Origin: Planctomycetota bacterium
GTDB taxonomy: Bacteria > Planctomycetota > SZUA-567 > H5-PLA8
Length of the DNA stretch: 64,000 nucleotides
NCBI GenBank assembly: GCA_023150555.1
Contig: JAKLKQ010000011.1
Coordinates: forward strand, 62,001-126,000
Direction: 5' to 3'
The notes under the pieces were generated by a model. It searched no databases. It worked only from the letters and a program-made list of their open reading frames with translations, and was not told where the DNA came from. The translations under genes and the position numbers were made by a program. This document shows positions 38,269 to 45,659 of this stretch, piece after piece. Each line of letters starts with the position of its first letter. The stretch's first letter is position 1.

Positions 38269-39117
38269 CTAAGTCCCATTTGAAACTGCTGCAAGGCGGC
38301 CCTCGCCGTTGAAGCATCTGCCTCGGTCTTCAACCAACAAGACTTGGCCAGCTTCCCGGGCCCAACTGAGCGTCCGGCCGGCCGACTGCTCCATAAAGAC
38401 CGTGTCCAACCCAAGGGCGATCAGTCGATAGCCTTCGTTCAGGCAGCGCCGGATCGCGGCTTCGTCCGGACGAACCAGATGCATGCCCATGGGCATCTCG
38501 AGTTCGCGGCAGACCGATCGGAAGCGCGCCAGCGCAGCCAGGACCGCGGGATGTTCGAGTTCGCTTGGCACCCCGAGCGAACCCGTCAGATCGTAGGGGC
38601 CGATGAAGAGCGCGTCGACGCCTTCGACGGCGGCGATCTTCTCGAGGTTTTCGATCGCGCGGAAGTGTTCGATCTGCAGGATCACCGCCGTCTCGGCATT
38701 GGCGGATCGGGCGTATTCGGCGAAGTCGGCGCCGTAGCCATTGGCGCGGCAGTAGCCGAACCCGCGTTCGCCGGCCGGAGGAAACTTGGCGGCACGAACG
38801 GCGCGCTCTGCTTGGTCCGCACTCTCGATCATGGGCACGATGACCGCTCGCGCGCCAGCGTCCAGGCTGCGGCGGATCCAGAGGGGATCGTTGGCTGGCA
38901 CTCGAGCCACGGGCACGCTCTTCGATCCGGAGATTGCCCTGAAGGCCGCGGCCATGCTCTCGAGTTCGGCGATGCCGTGTTCCAGATCGACGCAGATCCA
39001 GTCGTAGCCCAGCCGGGCGTGTATCTCCGCAGACGCCGGGTGCGCGATCTGCAGCCAGCCGCCCAGCGCTGGGCGGGCCCGCAGTTGTTCGCGGCAAAGG
39101 GGATTGGCGCGTTTCAT
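38269..39117 (-). CDS. HpcH/HpaI family aldolase (class II, 2-keto acid type)
   Basis: The 282-residue protein is a clear HpcH/HpaI aldolase: LGGWLQIAHPASAEIHARLGYDWICVDLEHG (with catalytic-base region DLEHG at about 38-42), RVPANDPLWIRRSLDAGARAVIVPMIESADQAERAV, a GERGFG loop, the metal-binding E of ILQIEHFRAIENLE, and the D of FIGPYDLTGSLGVP. Members retro-cleave 4-hydroxy-2-oxoacids to pyruvate plus an aldehyde, for example in aromatic acid or sugar-acid breakdown. The ATG at 39117 with a GGAG site is chosen over a longer frame. It converges with the NHL gene, leaving 22 bases between them. Confidence 0.92.
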   Translation of the reverse strand: MKRANPLCREQLRARPALGGWLQIAHPASAEIHARLGYDWICVDLEHGIAELESMAAAFRAISGSKSVPVARVPANDPLWIRRSLDAGARAVIVPMIESADQAERAVRAAKFPPAGERGFGYCRANGYGADFAEYARSANAETAVILQIEHFRAIENLEKIAAVEGVDALFIGPYDLTGSLGVPSELEHPAVLAALARFRSVCRELEMPMGMHLVRPDEAAIRRCLNEGYRLIALGLDTVFMEQSAGRTLSWAREAGQVLLVEDRGRCFNGEGRLAAVSNGT

Positions 39118-39585
39118 GGGTGGGCTCCGAGCCAATCGTCGTCGTTTGACCTGATGAGGATAACCCCGAGCGCGGGCGAACGCCGCCCGTACAATGAGGA
39201 CAAGGATAGGACAATCAGGACATTCCGCTCGAATTAGACCAGATGCCAACGAAGGACCGTCGGCAAGGGGACGAGGTCTGGGTGCGGCAATGGCCGATAA
39301 GAGTACGCCGGACGATAGGCAACAACCTTCACCTCCCAGCAGGTCGCCATAAAACTATCCACACAACTAGATAGATGGGAATTGCCGCCTTCGAACCTGA
39401 GCTGGGCTGCCGAGATCAGCCGCCACCGCCGAGGCGAATGCGAGTTTCTGGCGCCCGAGCGCACGCTAGCATGAGGGCCTGCGCTGCCGTTTGAAGGTCT
39501 TTCATTCGGCGGTGAGCATTCGAGACGGTCCCCTTCCGGTCGGGCACACACAGTCCATGCCGTCCCTCATGGTTCGTGGGATTCG
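39118..39585. other. Non-coding stretch upstream of the aldolase
   Basis: About 470 bases with no convincing gene. The aldolase promoter must lie here on the minus strand. Short frames on both strands lack family resemblance. The right side merges into a transposase remnant. Confidence 0.4.
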
Positions 39586-39733
39586 CTACCGGATGGACGG
39601 TGTGAACTCCCACGGCCACCGTTCGGGGGTATCCACCAGGCCGCGCCCGATGGGTTCGGTATATCAGTATTGGATTCTGGACTGCCGATCCTCCACGGAA
39701 TCCGCATGACCATATTGCGTCAACCCTTCTGAC
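39586..39733 (-). pseudogene. REP-associated tyrosine transposase (RAYT) C-terminal remnant
   Basis: One minus-strand frame reads YGHADSVEDRQSRIQY, a stop, then YTEPIGRGLVDTPERWPW, followed by another stop. This is close to the RAYT/Y1 transposase C-terminal pattern Y-x-x-x-NPVRAGLV-x-x-PE-x-WPWSS. The in-frame stop and absence of the catalytic HUH/Tyr part show a decayed fragment. RAYTs mobilise REP elements such as the one at 8823-8972, but no direct link can be shown here. Confidence 0.5.
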
Positions 39734-39989
39734 AGAATTTGTAGTTTGGTGAGCCATCGAGTTCCCGAACCCTGAAGCAGTGAAGATAACGTCGGTCGTC
39801 AGGACGCATGATGTCCTTCATTCAGACACAGTATGCCTCCTTCCCGCTTTCCATAGTGTCAGGCAAAGGGCAAGAATCCGAGCATGGCATGACACGGGCA
39901 CAGCGCTGCGGCATGAGCCGCAGCGTTGCCGCGCGCGACTGACGTGATCCCCGAAAACAGGTCCATCCTGGATGCGAGAAAGTGGGTAG
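39734..39989. other. Non-coding stretch
   Basis: I see no gene or clear structure here beyond short random frames and a small GCGGCATGAGCCGC palindrome around 39910. It precedes the frameshifted plus-strand gene. Confidence 0.35.
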
Positions 39990-40612
39990 ATTCTTGGCAT
40001 CGAGGAGGGCCAGCTCATTGAATCGATCCGGAACAAGGAAACCGGCGAGGCCATGACGGGCTACCGCAACGCCGACGGTTCGACCACTTACGTTACCACC
40101 GATGCGAACGGGAAAGAGACGTCGCGCGTCACGCGCGGCAAGGAGAAGGACAGCATCTCGTCTACAGACAACGAGACCGGCGAGACCAAGAAAATTGAGA
40201 AGAACGAGGACGGTACTCACACCACCACCCAAAACCAACAGCAATGGTGAGGAAACCTCTTCGGCAACCCACGATCACAGTAAGGCCCCCAACGGCGGTT
40301 CGGTCACCGATATGAATTCGGGTGTCACGACCGAGGCGTACGACAACGGCGAGGGAACGCGCACCGTCATCATCAAGGATAAGGCCGGCAAGGTTGCTCT
40401 ATCGGGACATTCTGCCGAAGAACCAGAGGATCCCGGAGGACGCCTATCCGCAGTACAATATCCAGCCTCAAGTGATCTATGTGCAGGAACCGGTGCGGGT
40501 CATAGAGCAGCCCGTGATCATTCAGGACCGACGCCCCGCCTTCTGCTTCGGCATCGGCTTCGAGGGCGGCGGCCACAAGCCCCGTCACCCCAAGCCGCGC
40601 AAGTGCAAGTAG
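39990..40612 (+). pseudogene. Frameshifted gene for a low-complexity, probably secreted or surface protein
   Basis: Three consecutive protein-like stretches lie in three reading frames. The first is LGIEEGQLIESIRNKETGEAMTGYRNADGSTTYVTTDANG..., ending at 40250. The second is GEETSSATHDHSKAPNGGSVTDMNSGVTTEAYDNGEGTRTVIIKDKAGK, to about 40400. The third is DILPKNQRIPEDAYPQYNIQPQVIYVQEPVRVIEQPVIIQDRRPAFCFGIGFEGGGH..., ending at 40612. Each is hydrophilic and coherent while the alternative frames are not, so the simplest reading is one gene broken by two shifts near 40230 and 40400. No clean start is visible upstream because a TAG precedes the first stretch. The function is unknown. Confidence 0.5.
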
Positions 40613-40856
40613 GCCATCAGCCCGAAGACAGGCACCAAAGGAGGTCACGAAACGGCGGTCCAGGACACGTTGTCCTGGACCGCCGATTTCGCGGCCACAG
40701 GGACCTACGCCAAGGATTCCCGCGCTAGGTCCGGCCTAAATCCAATCCTTCAGCGATACGAGGATCCGGACCGGGCCCCCTGGAGTTTATTTTTCAACAG
40801 GTTAAGCCTTACGGAAACTGCTCTGTCCAAATGGATCTCCTGTTACGGCCCACCTG

Positions 40857-40899
40857 GCGTGCCCCGAAAATTGGTCCAGCCGTAGGGTCAGAGTAAGCC
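40857..40899. mobile_element. Solo terminal fragment of an IS3-like element
   Basis: The sequence here, read on the minus strand (GGCTTACTCTGACCCTACGG then CTGGACCAATTTTCGGGG), matches closely the end of the IS3-type remnant at about 51382-51428 on the plus strand. No transposase gene accompanies it. It overlaps the 3' end of the FeeM-like gene, so the last residues and the stop codon of that gene lie inside the IS end. Confidence 0.55.
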
Positions 40900-41661
40900 G
40901 ATGGCGGCGTGGCGCTGGGCCTCGCCCTTCGCTTTCTGAAAATTGATGTGGCAGACCAAGGCGAAGGCTGGATCCTGGTCTAGGCGTCCGAAGCGCCGGG
41001 TGCCGACGCGCTTCGCATATTTCACAAACCGCGCCGCCTCTGTGCTCTCGAAGATCCGCCGGTACATCCGATTTCTGCCGATGCCCCGAGGCACTGCATG
41101 GTGCCTCGCGTTCGCGAAACGGTCCAGATCCAGTCGCAGCAACAAGCTGCGCGCGCCGCTTGCGTCGGGGTCCGGTTTCTCCGGACCGGCGACCTCGAAG
41201 CCATACGTGTGTGTATAAAACGGGGCATGGTGCGGTTCGCAGACCGCTAACAGGTCGCTGGCCCCGAGCACGCGAACCAGCAGAACAATGGCGTGGTACG
41301 TCAGGCCAACAGATATATCCAGGCGCCCGATTGTTTCGCCTATCGCGAACTTGGAGCACTCAGCCACTTGCCTTGCCTGTGCGCGGAACTTGGCGACTTC
41401 AGCCGGATAGAGCTTCTCGCTCGGAAGGCCCAGCGACGAATCGGGGATCACCGTCTGGGTGCCGACCAGCATCCTGTCGCGGTAGGCCACGATAGTTCGC
41501 GTCGCGGGGGCCAGATCGTAGAGATCGGTGTGAAGGGCGTAACGGTTGGGGCGGCAATAGCCCAGCGGGCAATAGCGTCGGTACACCAGCCGCATGGCCT
41601 GCAGGACGGTTGCGCCGTTGCACGCCAGCCGATAGCGCGGCCTGTTCGCGTTTCGGTTCAT
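40888..41661 (-). CDS. N-acyl amino acid synthase-like (FeeM-type) acyltransferase, locus B
   Basis: The 257-residue protein is a divergent paralogue of the acyltransferase at 20281: RLACNGATVLQAMRLVYRRYCPLGY, TIVAYRDRMLVGTQTVIPDS, EVAKFRAQARQVAECSKFAI, LLAVCEPHHAPFYTHTYGFEVAGPEKPDP and SLLLRLDLDRF line up with the same elements (ARRLAEVTRLAM, IEVNPRHAPFYQRLLGFEPLGPERPCP, LLLRLDL). It should transfer an acyl chain to an amine. The start overlaps the upstream E1-like stop (ATGA), and an ECF fusion lies further upstream, mirroring locus A without the exporter. Its extreme C-terminus runs into an IS end, so the native end may be lost. Confidence 0.72.
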   Translation of the reverse strand: MNRNANRPRYRLACNGATVLQAMRLVYRRYCPLGYCRPNRYALHTDLYDLAPATRTIVAYRDRMLVGTQTVIPDSSLGLPSEKLYPAEVAKFRAQARQVAECSKFAIGETIGRLDISVGLTYHAIVLLVRVLGASDLLAVCEPHHAPFYTHTYGFEVAGPEKPDPDASGARSLLLRLDLDRFANARHHAVPRGIGRNRMYRRIFESTEAARFVKYAKRVGTRRFGRLDQDPAFALVCHINFQKAKGEAQRHAAIGLL

Positions 41662-42503
41662 CGCATCGCCTCAGGGTCCGGCGCGGCGTGGGCTGCGGCC
41701 AGGCTTGCGTGCGCGACGGCGCCAGCCAAGTCCACCAGAACCAGGTCGGGAGCCAATCCGACCGGGCGGCTTGCCAGAATCCGCACCGCCTGCGTAACGA
41801 CGACGGCCGCTGTGCAGTAGCTGCCGACAGCCAGTTGGGGTGCTGGACATGGTGTCTTGTCCGCCATCGTCCGGAGTGCCTCGCGGGTGACGGCGGCGAA
41901 TTCCGCGGGCAGGTCGTTCTCGATCCTTCGAAATGCGTCCTGGAACATCGCCACATGGGATTGCCCGCGCACCGAGCCTTCCAACGGCAGTCCAAACAGC
42001 TCTCGAAACGAAGCACTGCTCGGCATGAACGCCATGGACACCGTTCCCCATCCGCAGCAGAACGCCGACAGGACCGCGCGCCCCTGCCGGCGAGCTTCGT
42101 CATGGAGGCCGACGACGGCTTCGAGGTCCAGGAAATCGATGGTATCGATCACGAGGTCGGATTCGGCGACGAAGCGGAAGGCATTCTCCGGCCGAATCCA
42201 ACCTTCGTGCGCCAGGATCGTGGCGTTGGGGTTGATCTCGAGCAGCCGCTCGCGCAAAGCATGCACTTTGGCCGACCCGACGTCCGAGGCACGGTAGTTC
42301 TGGCGGTTCAGGTTGTGCGGGGCGACTGTGTCGGCGTCCGCCAGGACGATACACTCGAAGCCTGTGCGGACCGCGCATTCGGCAATCATGCTGCCCAGGC
42401 CACATCCAGCGATGAGCAAGCGCGTGCGGCGGATAGCAGCCTGAAGGCCCGGGGTGCAGTAGCCGGCGTTCCGTAGGACCAGGTCTTCGTAGCGCAGGGA
42501 CAT
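41658..42503 (-). CDS. ThiF/MoeB/E1-like adenylating enzyme, locus B
   Basis: The 281-residue protein opens YEDLVLRNAGYCTPGLQAAIRRTRLLIAGCGLGS, with nucleotide loop G33-C-G-L-G37, then VLADADTVAPHNLNRQ (canonical NLNRQ at 64-68) and DLVIDTIDFLDLEAVVGLHDEARRQGRAVLSAFCCGWG. Unlike the locus A copies it keeps the NLNRQ arginine and has a Cys-Cys pair (about 156-157) where the others have Ala-Pro. It lacks zinc CxxC pairs. It is coupled (ATGA) to the FeeM-like acyltransferase and follows the sigma fusion by 69 bases on the same strand. Confidence 0.87.
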   Translation of the reverse strand: MSLRYEDLVLRNAGYCTPGLQAAIRRTRLLIAGCGLGSMIAECAVRTGFECIVLADADTVAPHNLNRQNYRASDVGSAKVHALRERLLEINPNATILAHEGWIRPENAFRFVAESDLVIDTIDFLDLEAVVGLHDEARRQGRAVLSAFCCGWGTVSMAFMPSSASFRELFGLPLEGSVRGQSHVAMFQDAFRRIENDLPAEFAAVTREALRTMADKTPCPAPQLAVGSYCTAAVVVTQAVRILASRPVGLAPDLVLVDLAGAVAHASLAAAHAAPDPEAMR

Positions 42504-42572
42504 AGCGTCTCCACGAGCAGGGACCGCGGCCCGCTCCCAGGTTTCAATGGTTGTGCGGCAAGAACCGGCTAG

Positions 42573-43901
42573 CTAGCGGAGCGGCTCCGGTCCCTGGTCC
42601 ATGTGCTCTTTGAGTTCGGCCGCGTGTGTGCGGAGCCAGTCCGCATCGGAAGCCTCCATTGCCTCCACGGCCACGAATTCCAGATCCCAGTTCTTAAGGT
42701 GGAGCGTGATGGTGTCTGCCGGATAGGGCGTCTCGTATTCGACGATGCCGGTCAACGTTTCGCCAAAGTAGGCGAAGATATCCCGGTCGGTGATCTTGAA
42801 GCGGATGAGGTAGCTGCCGGCGTCTTGTGTGAGGGCAGGGGCTTTTTTTCGCCAGACATGGCAATCCAGTCCACCTGGCGGGTCCCACACGGCATTCGCC
42901 GAGTACTTCAGGTTCGCGGGTTTGGTCAGCCTGGCCTGCACGGTCAGCACGGCGGGCCTGTGGGGAAACACCAGTGGGACGCGGATCTGCGAGAGCGCGT
43001 TGAGCGTGGCCCTCATGCGCCCGCCGCCTTTTCCGGAACCCGCCGACCAGGACCACCTTTCCGGTTCGAACTTCCAATCTGCAGATGGTCCTTCGCGAAA
43101 GTCCCATTTATGGACGAAGCTGCCGTCTTCGGTTTTCGCGGTGGACGTTGTTGCTGCGCGAGGAGCCTCCGGAGTTCCCTCCGGAAAAGCAAGCCATGCA
43201 CCCAGCGCGGACAAGGCCACGGCTGCGCCGATCAATAGGCCCATGGTCACGGGCGTACGCCAAATCCGGACGCGTGATGCCCCGGAATTCGCGCGGTCCT
43301 GCCGGACTGCGGGCGGTGATGTGCCGTCCGACGCCAGGAGGCCCGGAATCGCGGGCAGTCCGGGGACGCGCAGGCTTTCGGAGATCAGAAGCGGCGCTAC
43401 CGCCGCGAATCCCCGCTGCGCAAGCTGATTTCGAAGGCGCTGGAGTCCGGTCTGGACGTAACCGCTTAGCGTACGTTCCGGTACCTGCATGACCTCGGAA
43501 GCCGCTTTCTGGGACAACCCCTGCTCGCAACACAGGCACAGGGAAACGCGGTACTTTTCCGGCAGCCGCTGCAACTCCTCGCGCGCCGCGTCCGCCATTT
43601 CGTTCCTGGCGCAGGTGTCCGGGGGAAGGGCCTCACGCCGCTCCGGCAGGGCCTTCTCGGTCTCGTGGGCTTGCCTGCGCCATTGGCTTCTTACGCTGTT
43701 CTTGGCCACGCCGTAAACCGTCCTTAAAAGGTAGCTGTGCGCTTGAGCCTGGCCTTGGAATTCGGGCGGCGAACGCAGGATCTGGACGAAGGCGTCCTGG
43801 ACGGCCTCCTCGGCGCTTGCCGAGTTGCCCGTCACGCGCAGGGCGACCAGGTAGGCGCGTCGGTTGTCCTTCGCCAAGGTGTCGAGAAATTCTCGCCACA
43901 T
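42573..43901 (-). CDS. ECF sigma factor fused to a membrane span and an extracytoplasmic domain, locus B
   Basis: The 442-residue protein has sigma region 2 (about 8-75: RRAYLVALRVTGNSASAEEAVQDAFVQILRS, HSYLLRTVYGVAKNSVRSQWRR) and region 4 (about 108-160: LQRLPEKYRVSLCLCCEQGLSQKAASEVMQVPERTLSGYVQTGLQRLR), a linker, one membrane span at about 217-240, and a roughly 190-residue outside domain with a jelly-roll-like look (FVHKWDFREGPSADWKFEPERWSWSAGSG ... RIPLVFP region; IVEYETPYPADTITLHLKNWDLEFVAVE). It matches the architecture of the locus A fusion but with a different sensor part. Start at 43901 with a weak GGAG site. Confidence 0.83.
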   Translation of the reverse strand: MWREFLDTLAKDNRRAYLVALRVTGNSASAEEAVQDAFVQILRSPPEFQGQAQAHSYLLRTVYGVAKNSVRSQWRRQAHETEKALPERREALPPDTCARNEMADAAREELQRLPEKYRVSLCLCCEQGLSQKAASEVMQVPERTLSGYVQTGLQRLRNQLAQRGFAAVAPLLISESLRVPGLPAIPGLLASDGTSPPAVRQDRANSGASRVRIWRTPVTMGLLIGAAVALSALGAWLAFPEGTPEAPRAATTSTAKTEDGSFVHKWDFREGPSADWKFEPERWSWSAGSGKGGGRMRATLNALSQIRVPLVFPHRPAVLTVQARLTKPANLKYSANAVWDPPGGLDCHVWRKKAPALTQDAGSYLIRFKITDRDIFAYFGETLTGIVEYETPYPADTITLHLKNWDLEFVAVEAMEASDADWLRTHAAELKEHMDQGPEPLR

Positions 43902-44234
43902 GTGTTCGAATCTTCGCTCCGTTCCATCTGCCTTACGACCTTGGAATCACCGCCCGCCCGAAGGTCGGCTAGGAATTGTGCCGTATTTTTCATCCAGCAC
44001 CGCAAATCACCCGTGACGGACCGGCGCTACTCGAGGGCTCGATGAAGTTAAGTCACTTACTTACAATAGGTTACAGCGTCAGCCCCATTACCCCAGCGCT
44101 CCTGCTTTTTTGGGGTCGAGGGACGCAGGTTCCCGACGGGGGCCTTGCGGAAGATCGTGTCGGCGGCACCGTTCTGATGCACAAGAACAAACCATTTTTT
44201 TCAGCTCACGCCGGAGCGCGCGCGTGGATGGCGT
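43902..44234. other. Non-coding stretch upstream of the locus B sigma fusion
   Basis: No gene is supportable in these 333 bases. They must contain the promoter of the minus-strand locus B operon. A TTTTTTGGGG run near 44107-44117 and an AAGTTAAGTCACTTACTTAC direct-repeat-like stretch at 44045-44064 are visible, but I cannot assign them. Confidence 0.4.
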
Positions 44235-44632
44235 TTAAGGCGCAAGAAGCCAAGTTAGGGCCGTGTCGCGGTCTTCGAAGACTTTCACGTTTACGCCTCG
44301 GTTGACACACAGCGTCTCCCAATCCGAGGACTTACCTTTGCCGAATCCATTCGGGGTGCGAGCACGGCCTCCTTTACGCGCGGGCCAGCCCTGTCCTGGG
44401 AGAGCCAAATGGCCACGCCATATAGGTCAGCGATCGAATGGCCGCCCGTTAGCCCTCTGCAGTCTGCAAGAATCAAATGCGTGCCATGACTTCGAGCCCC
44501 TGCCAACGTCTCCTCCGCCTGCTGGGTCAATTCGGCGGGTGTAATCCAGCCAGAAAAGAAAGCCTCTACGTACTTGGGGCTTTCATTTTTTCTCAGCACA
44601 ATAGGCATATCGATCAACCCAATCGCAGCCAA
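44235..44632 (-). pseudogene. SpoIIAA-like/STAS-type gene with a frameshift near its 3' end
   Basis: The minus-strand frame from 44632 reads LRKNESPKYVEAFFSGWITPAELTQQAEETLAGARSHGTHLILADCRGLTGGHSIADLYGVAIWLSQ..., like a SpoIIAA-like small domain. It then changes at MDSAKV into a short random tail ending at 44291. In another frame the expected ending follows directly: DWETLCVNRGVNVKVFEDRDTALTWLLAP, stopping at 44235-44237. A one-base shift near 44325-44335 restores a continuous protein of about 130 residues. It is either a recent pseudogene or a sequencing error. Confidence 0.55.
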
Positions 44633-45110
44633 GGTTCCACGTCGGATATCCAGGAACCCACATCTTCATTTTTTGAGATCGCCACTATAGGCATCGCTCC
44701 TTTAGGCGCAAGACTTATTCACCGCTGAGCCAAAGGCGCGCTTAGGACAAACATCCCGACCCATGAGGCTCCTCTTGTTGGGTGAAAGCGCTGTTGGAGT
44801 TCTTCCTCAATAAAGTCAACTCAGACCAATTTTCCGGACCAAAATTCGAGGGGGCCACCTGCCTCCTTTAATTAGAGGTCAATCGTCTAGGAGCGCGGCC
44901 CTGTTCGTGTTGTTGAGAATGAATGGAGCCTTACCCCTTGGTTGACCACGAGTTACATGCCGGGTCCAACCGGCGTGGCAACTTCAGTAAATTATTGGCT
45001 GCCATATCCCTAGCTAGGGTACCGAGTTGCAGGGCGTCGTGATTTGGTTTCCCGGCAAGAGATTTCGGGGATTTAATTCGTTACGATCGAGTCTTCTGAG
45101 GAACTCATAA
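44633..45110. other. Non-coding stretch with a possible IS end
   Basis: No gene is evident in these 478 bases. At 44836-44860 the sequence GGACCAAAATTCGAGGGGG resembles the IS3-type end seen at 51400-51428 (GGACCAAATCTCGGGGGG), suggesting a third degraded IS terminus. The right part should contain the promoter of the sigma-factor operon at 45111. Confidence 0.35.
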
Positions 45111-45659
45111 TTGGATATGCATGCAACCATGATCGCTGACTGTGATTCCCGGTTACGCCTGTTCTTGCCGGTCCGGGCGGCCTTGGTTAGGTACCTTCTG
45201 ATTCTGGTACGGGACCTCCACGATGCAGAAGACCTGGCGCAGGAAGTGGCTTCGGTGGTGCTGGGCGAGTCCGCTCCGCCTAGTGACCCCGTCCGCTTCG
45301 CGGCATGGTGCCGGGGTATTGCGCGCAATTTGGCGCTGAAACATCTGGCCAGAAAGCGCAGGCAACCAACACCTGTCGAATTGCGATTCTTCGATTCCGT
45401 CGAACTCTGCGCAGGAGAACAGGCCGCATCCGCCGAGTTCTGGGCGCTGCGACGCCGGACCCTTCAAGAATGCCTGCAGGCACTTCCGCCAACCTCCCGC
45501 TCTGTGCTTGCCTGCCGGTATGGCGGCGGGGAGTCGGCTATGCGGATCGGAAAGCGGATTGGGCAGACGCCTGAGGCGGTACGCATGCTGCTCTACCGCA
45601 TTCGCCAGCGCCTTGCCCAGTGCGTCGAAGCCCGGCTGAGAAAGGATCGCAACCCATGA
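45111..45659 (+). CDS. ECF-type RNA polymerase sigma factor
   Basis: The 182-residue protein has region 2 (RAALVRYLLILVRDLHDAEDLAQEVASVVLG, FAAWCRGIARNLALKHLARKRR) and region 4 (LQALPPTSRSVLACRYGGGESAMRIGKRIGQTPEAVRMLLYRIRQRLAQCVEARL). The start is unsure: TTG at 45111 has a GAGGA site at suitable distance, while ATG at 45117 or 45129 would be further from it. Its stop overlaps the start of a membrane-anchored PQQ-propeller protein (ATGA), which is the likely anti-sigma or sensor partner. Confidence 0.9.
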   Translation: MDMHATMIADCDSRLRLFLPVRAALVRYLLILVRDLHDAEDLAQEVASVVLGESAPPSDPVRFAAWCRGIARNLALKHLARKRRQPTPVELRFFDSVELCAGEQAASAEFWALRRRTLQECLQALPPTSRSVLACRYGGGESAMRIGKRIGQTPEAVRMLLYRIRQRLAQCVEARLRKDRNP

